From assembly GCA_003450555.1 (NCBI GenBank), contig DMFQ01000391.1, forward strand, positions 743 through 7,540: 6,798 bases of DNA, given 5' to 3'. The notes under the pieces were generated by a model, which worked only from the letters and a program-made list of their open reading frames with translations, was not told where the DNA came from and made no database searches. The translations under genes were made by a program, and so were the position numbers. This document shows, one piece after another, positions 6,122 to 6,798 of the stretch. The stretch is from Ktedonobacter sp. Its GTDB lineage: Bacteria; Chloroflexota; Ktedonobacteria; Ktedonobacterales; Ktedonobacteraceae. How positions within the stretch are numbered: position 1 is the first letter of the stretch; the number at the start of each line of letters is the position of its first letter.

Positions 6122-6144
6122 AAAAAATGCGTTTCGGGTAAACG
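6122..6144 (-). terminator. Possible weak terminator after the 81-residue ORF
   Basis: On the minus strand CGTTT (6144-6140) and AAACG (6134-6130) form a 5-bp stem with an ACCCG loop, followed by CA and six T residues (6127-6122). It begins 32 bases after the stop codon. The U-tract is good but the stem is short and poor in GC. An extended -10-like TGGTATTAT (6157-6149) lies just upstream, so the region may instead be part of a panD promoter. Confidence 0.35.
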
Positions 6145-6176
6145 TGCAATAATACCAGCATTGGATGTTACTCACG

Positions 6177-6422
6177 TTATTCACGCTTCCCCAAAACTCC
6201 TAATAATCCCATGCCATAGGCCTCCGCCGCGCTCTGTGCATCATACATAGTGTCGCCCATCATTAAACGATAGTGGCACTTCCAGCGCCGTGCGGGCCAG
6301 GGAGCTAGCTTGATCAATGTGTAGGTTTCGCAGTGCGCCTCAAGTGCCTCGCGTAGAGCTACCTCTCCCAGGTCCGTAATGCCATATTGAGCAAACTGTA
6401 GCCGCAGTTCTTCCGCAAACAT
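6177..6422 (-). CDS. Hypothetical 81-residue protein, coupled to the DUF402 gene
   Basis: I do not recognise this protein. It has 81 residues and starts MFAEELRLQFAQYG. It has a helical N-terminal half (EVALREALEAHCETY, about 22-36), then a short beta-like LIKLAPWP and a basic, aromatic stretch ARRWKCHYRLMMGD. There is no signal peptide or membrane helix. One Cys-His pair and a second Cys (HC near 32-33, CH near 50-51) might be a metal site, but the spacing matches no motif I know. The ATG at 6422 is chosen over an in-frame GTG at 6473: it lies 4 bases after the stop of the upstream gene and has GAAGGA 11 bases before it. The close spacing suggests translation coupled to the DUF402 protein and a related role. 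Confidence 0.65.
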   Translation of the reverse strand: MFAEELRLQFAQYGITDLGEVALREALEAHCETYTLIKLAPWPARRWKCHYRLMMGDTMYDAQSAAEAYGMGLLGVLGKRE

Positions 6423-6426
6423 CTTA

Positions 6427-6798
6427 TTACAAATCCTTCTCAGAAAGAGCTTGCAAGATAGTACTCGCCTCACCCGGACTCAATGTTTCAAAATCTGTCC
6501 GCGGCAACAGGCGTGGAATAAGTTTGAATGGCCCACTCCAGTGCTTCGCGTGCTTCTCTAACCAGTCCAGCACCTCAAATGACTTTTTGCGCGACTGCTC
6601 AACGATAGGAAAATACCTGGCTGCTCGATCAAAGACCTCGTGATCTTTGGTGTAGACGCTGTAGTCCGGGCGCACCACGACATCTATGTAGAGATCAGTA
6701 TAGATAAGCTCTCTGGCTGTGTTGGTATAGTCGGAGTTTGGCAGCACAACATCACAATAACCGCTGATTAATGTGCCGCCCTTGTCATAGCCAGCGTG
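6427..6798 (-). CDS. DUF402 domain protein, N-terminus beyond the window
   Basis: The frame is open to the window edge, so 123 C-terminal residues are visible and the true start lies outside. The internal GTG at 6747 is not needed as a start. The visible part has the DUF402 barrel: a YCDVVLP strand (residues 14-20 of the fragment), then YTDLYIDVVVRPD (about 33-45) and the acidic KDHEVFDRA segment (about 51-59), followed by a helical tail. The Asp residues in these blocks correspond to the metal-binding positions of the family. Known members include the nucleoside di- and triphosphate phosphatases of Gram-positive bacteria and FomD, which hydrolyses a cytidylyl phosphonate. A metal-dependent phosphohydrolase is the best general guess; the substrate cannot be told. 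It is followed after 4 bases by the small ORF at 6177-6422. Confidence 0.75.
   Translation of the reverse strand, partial: HAGYDKGGTLISGYCDVVLPNSDYTNTARELIYTDLYIDVVVRPDYSVYTKDHEVFDRAARYFPIVEQSRKKSFEVLDWLEKHAKHWSGPFKLIPRLLPRTDFETLSPGEASTILQALSEKDL

Noticed and set aside
6149..6157. Extended -10-like TGG-TATTAT as the panD promoter
   Set aside because: It has no -35 match and overlaps the region of a possible terminator; it remains possible but cannot be called.
1..6798. CRISPR array, tRNA or rRNA gene, insertion sequence or defence cluster
   Set aside because: No spaced repeats, cloverleaf-like sequence, transposase or nuclease-type protein was seen on either strand.

Overview
The window is ordinary bacterial chromosome with eight protein-coding genes, two of them cut by the window edges. 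I see no RNA genes, no CRISPR array and no mobile element. The likeliest source is a Ktedonobacteria-like member of the Chloroflexota. This is inferred from the subtype of the PRPP synthetase, from the N-terminal membrane-anchor style of the protein at 421-1266, and from the mix of neighbours. It is not proven by any marker gene here.

Plus-strand half (1-4774). The first 301 bases hold the C-terminal end of a family 9 glycosyltransferase (heptosyltransferase-like). A hypothetical single-pass membrane protein follows (421-1266), with a Pro/Ser/Thr-rich stalk and a beta-rich outer domain. After a recognisable promoter and a leader with nested dyads comes a tight two-gene operon: a MoxR-family AAA+ ATPase (1432-2391) overlapping by 4 bases a membrane-anchored DUF58 protein (2388-3737). 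Next is prs, ribose-phosphate pyrophosphokinase (3839-4774), with its own promoter (extended -10) and a strong ribosome binding site.

Minus-strand half (4771-6798). recX, the RecA modulator, converges on prs and their stop codons overlap. Upstream of it is panD, aspartate 1-decarboxylase, which supplies beta-alanine for pantothenate and CoA. panD has a leader with a 14-base tandem repeat and a hairpin. Further upstream is a probable coupled pair: a DUF402-domain protein that enters from the right edge and an 81-residue protein of unknown function.

The genes do not form one pathway. MoxR and DUF58 act together, probably in assembly or maturation of an envelope protein or complex. prs and panD are separate housekeeping biosynthesis genes, and recX belongs to DNA recombination control. 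I found no convincing undescribed multi-gene system. The better leads are modest: a probably leaderless recX mRNA, the repeat-and-hairpin leader of panD, the stalked membrane protein next to MoxR/DUF58, the loss of metal-site residues in DUF58, and the unknown 81-residue protein coupled to DUF402.
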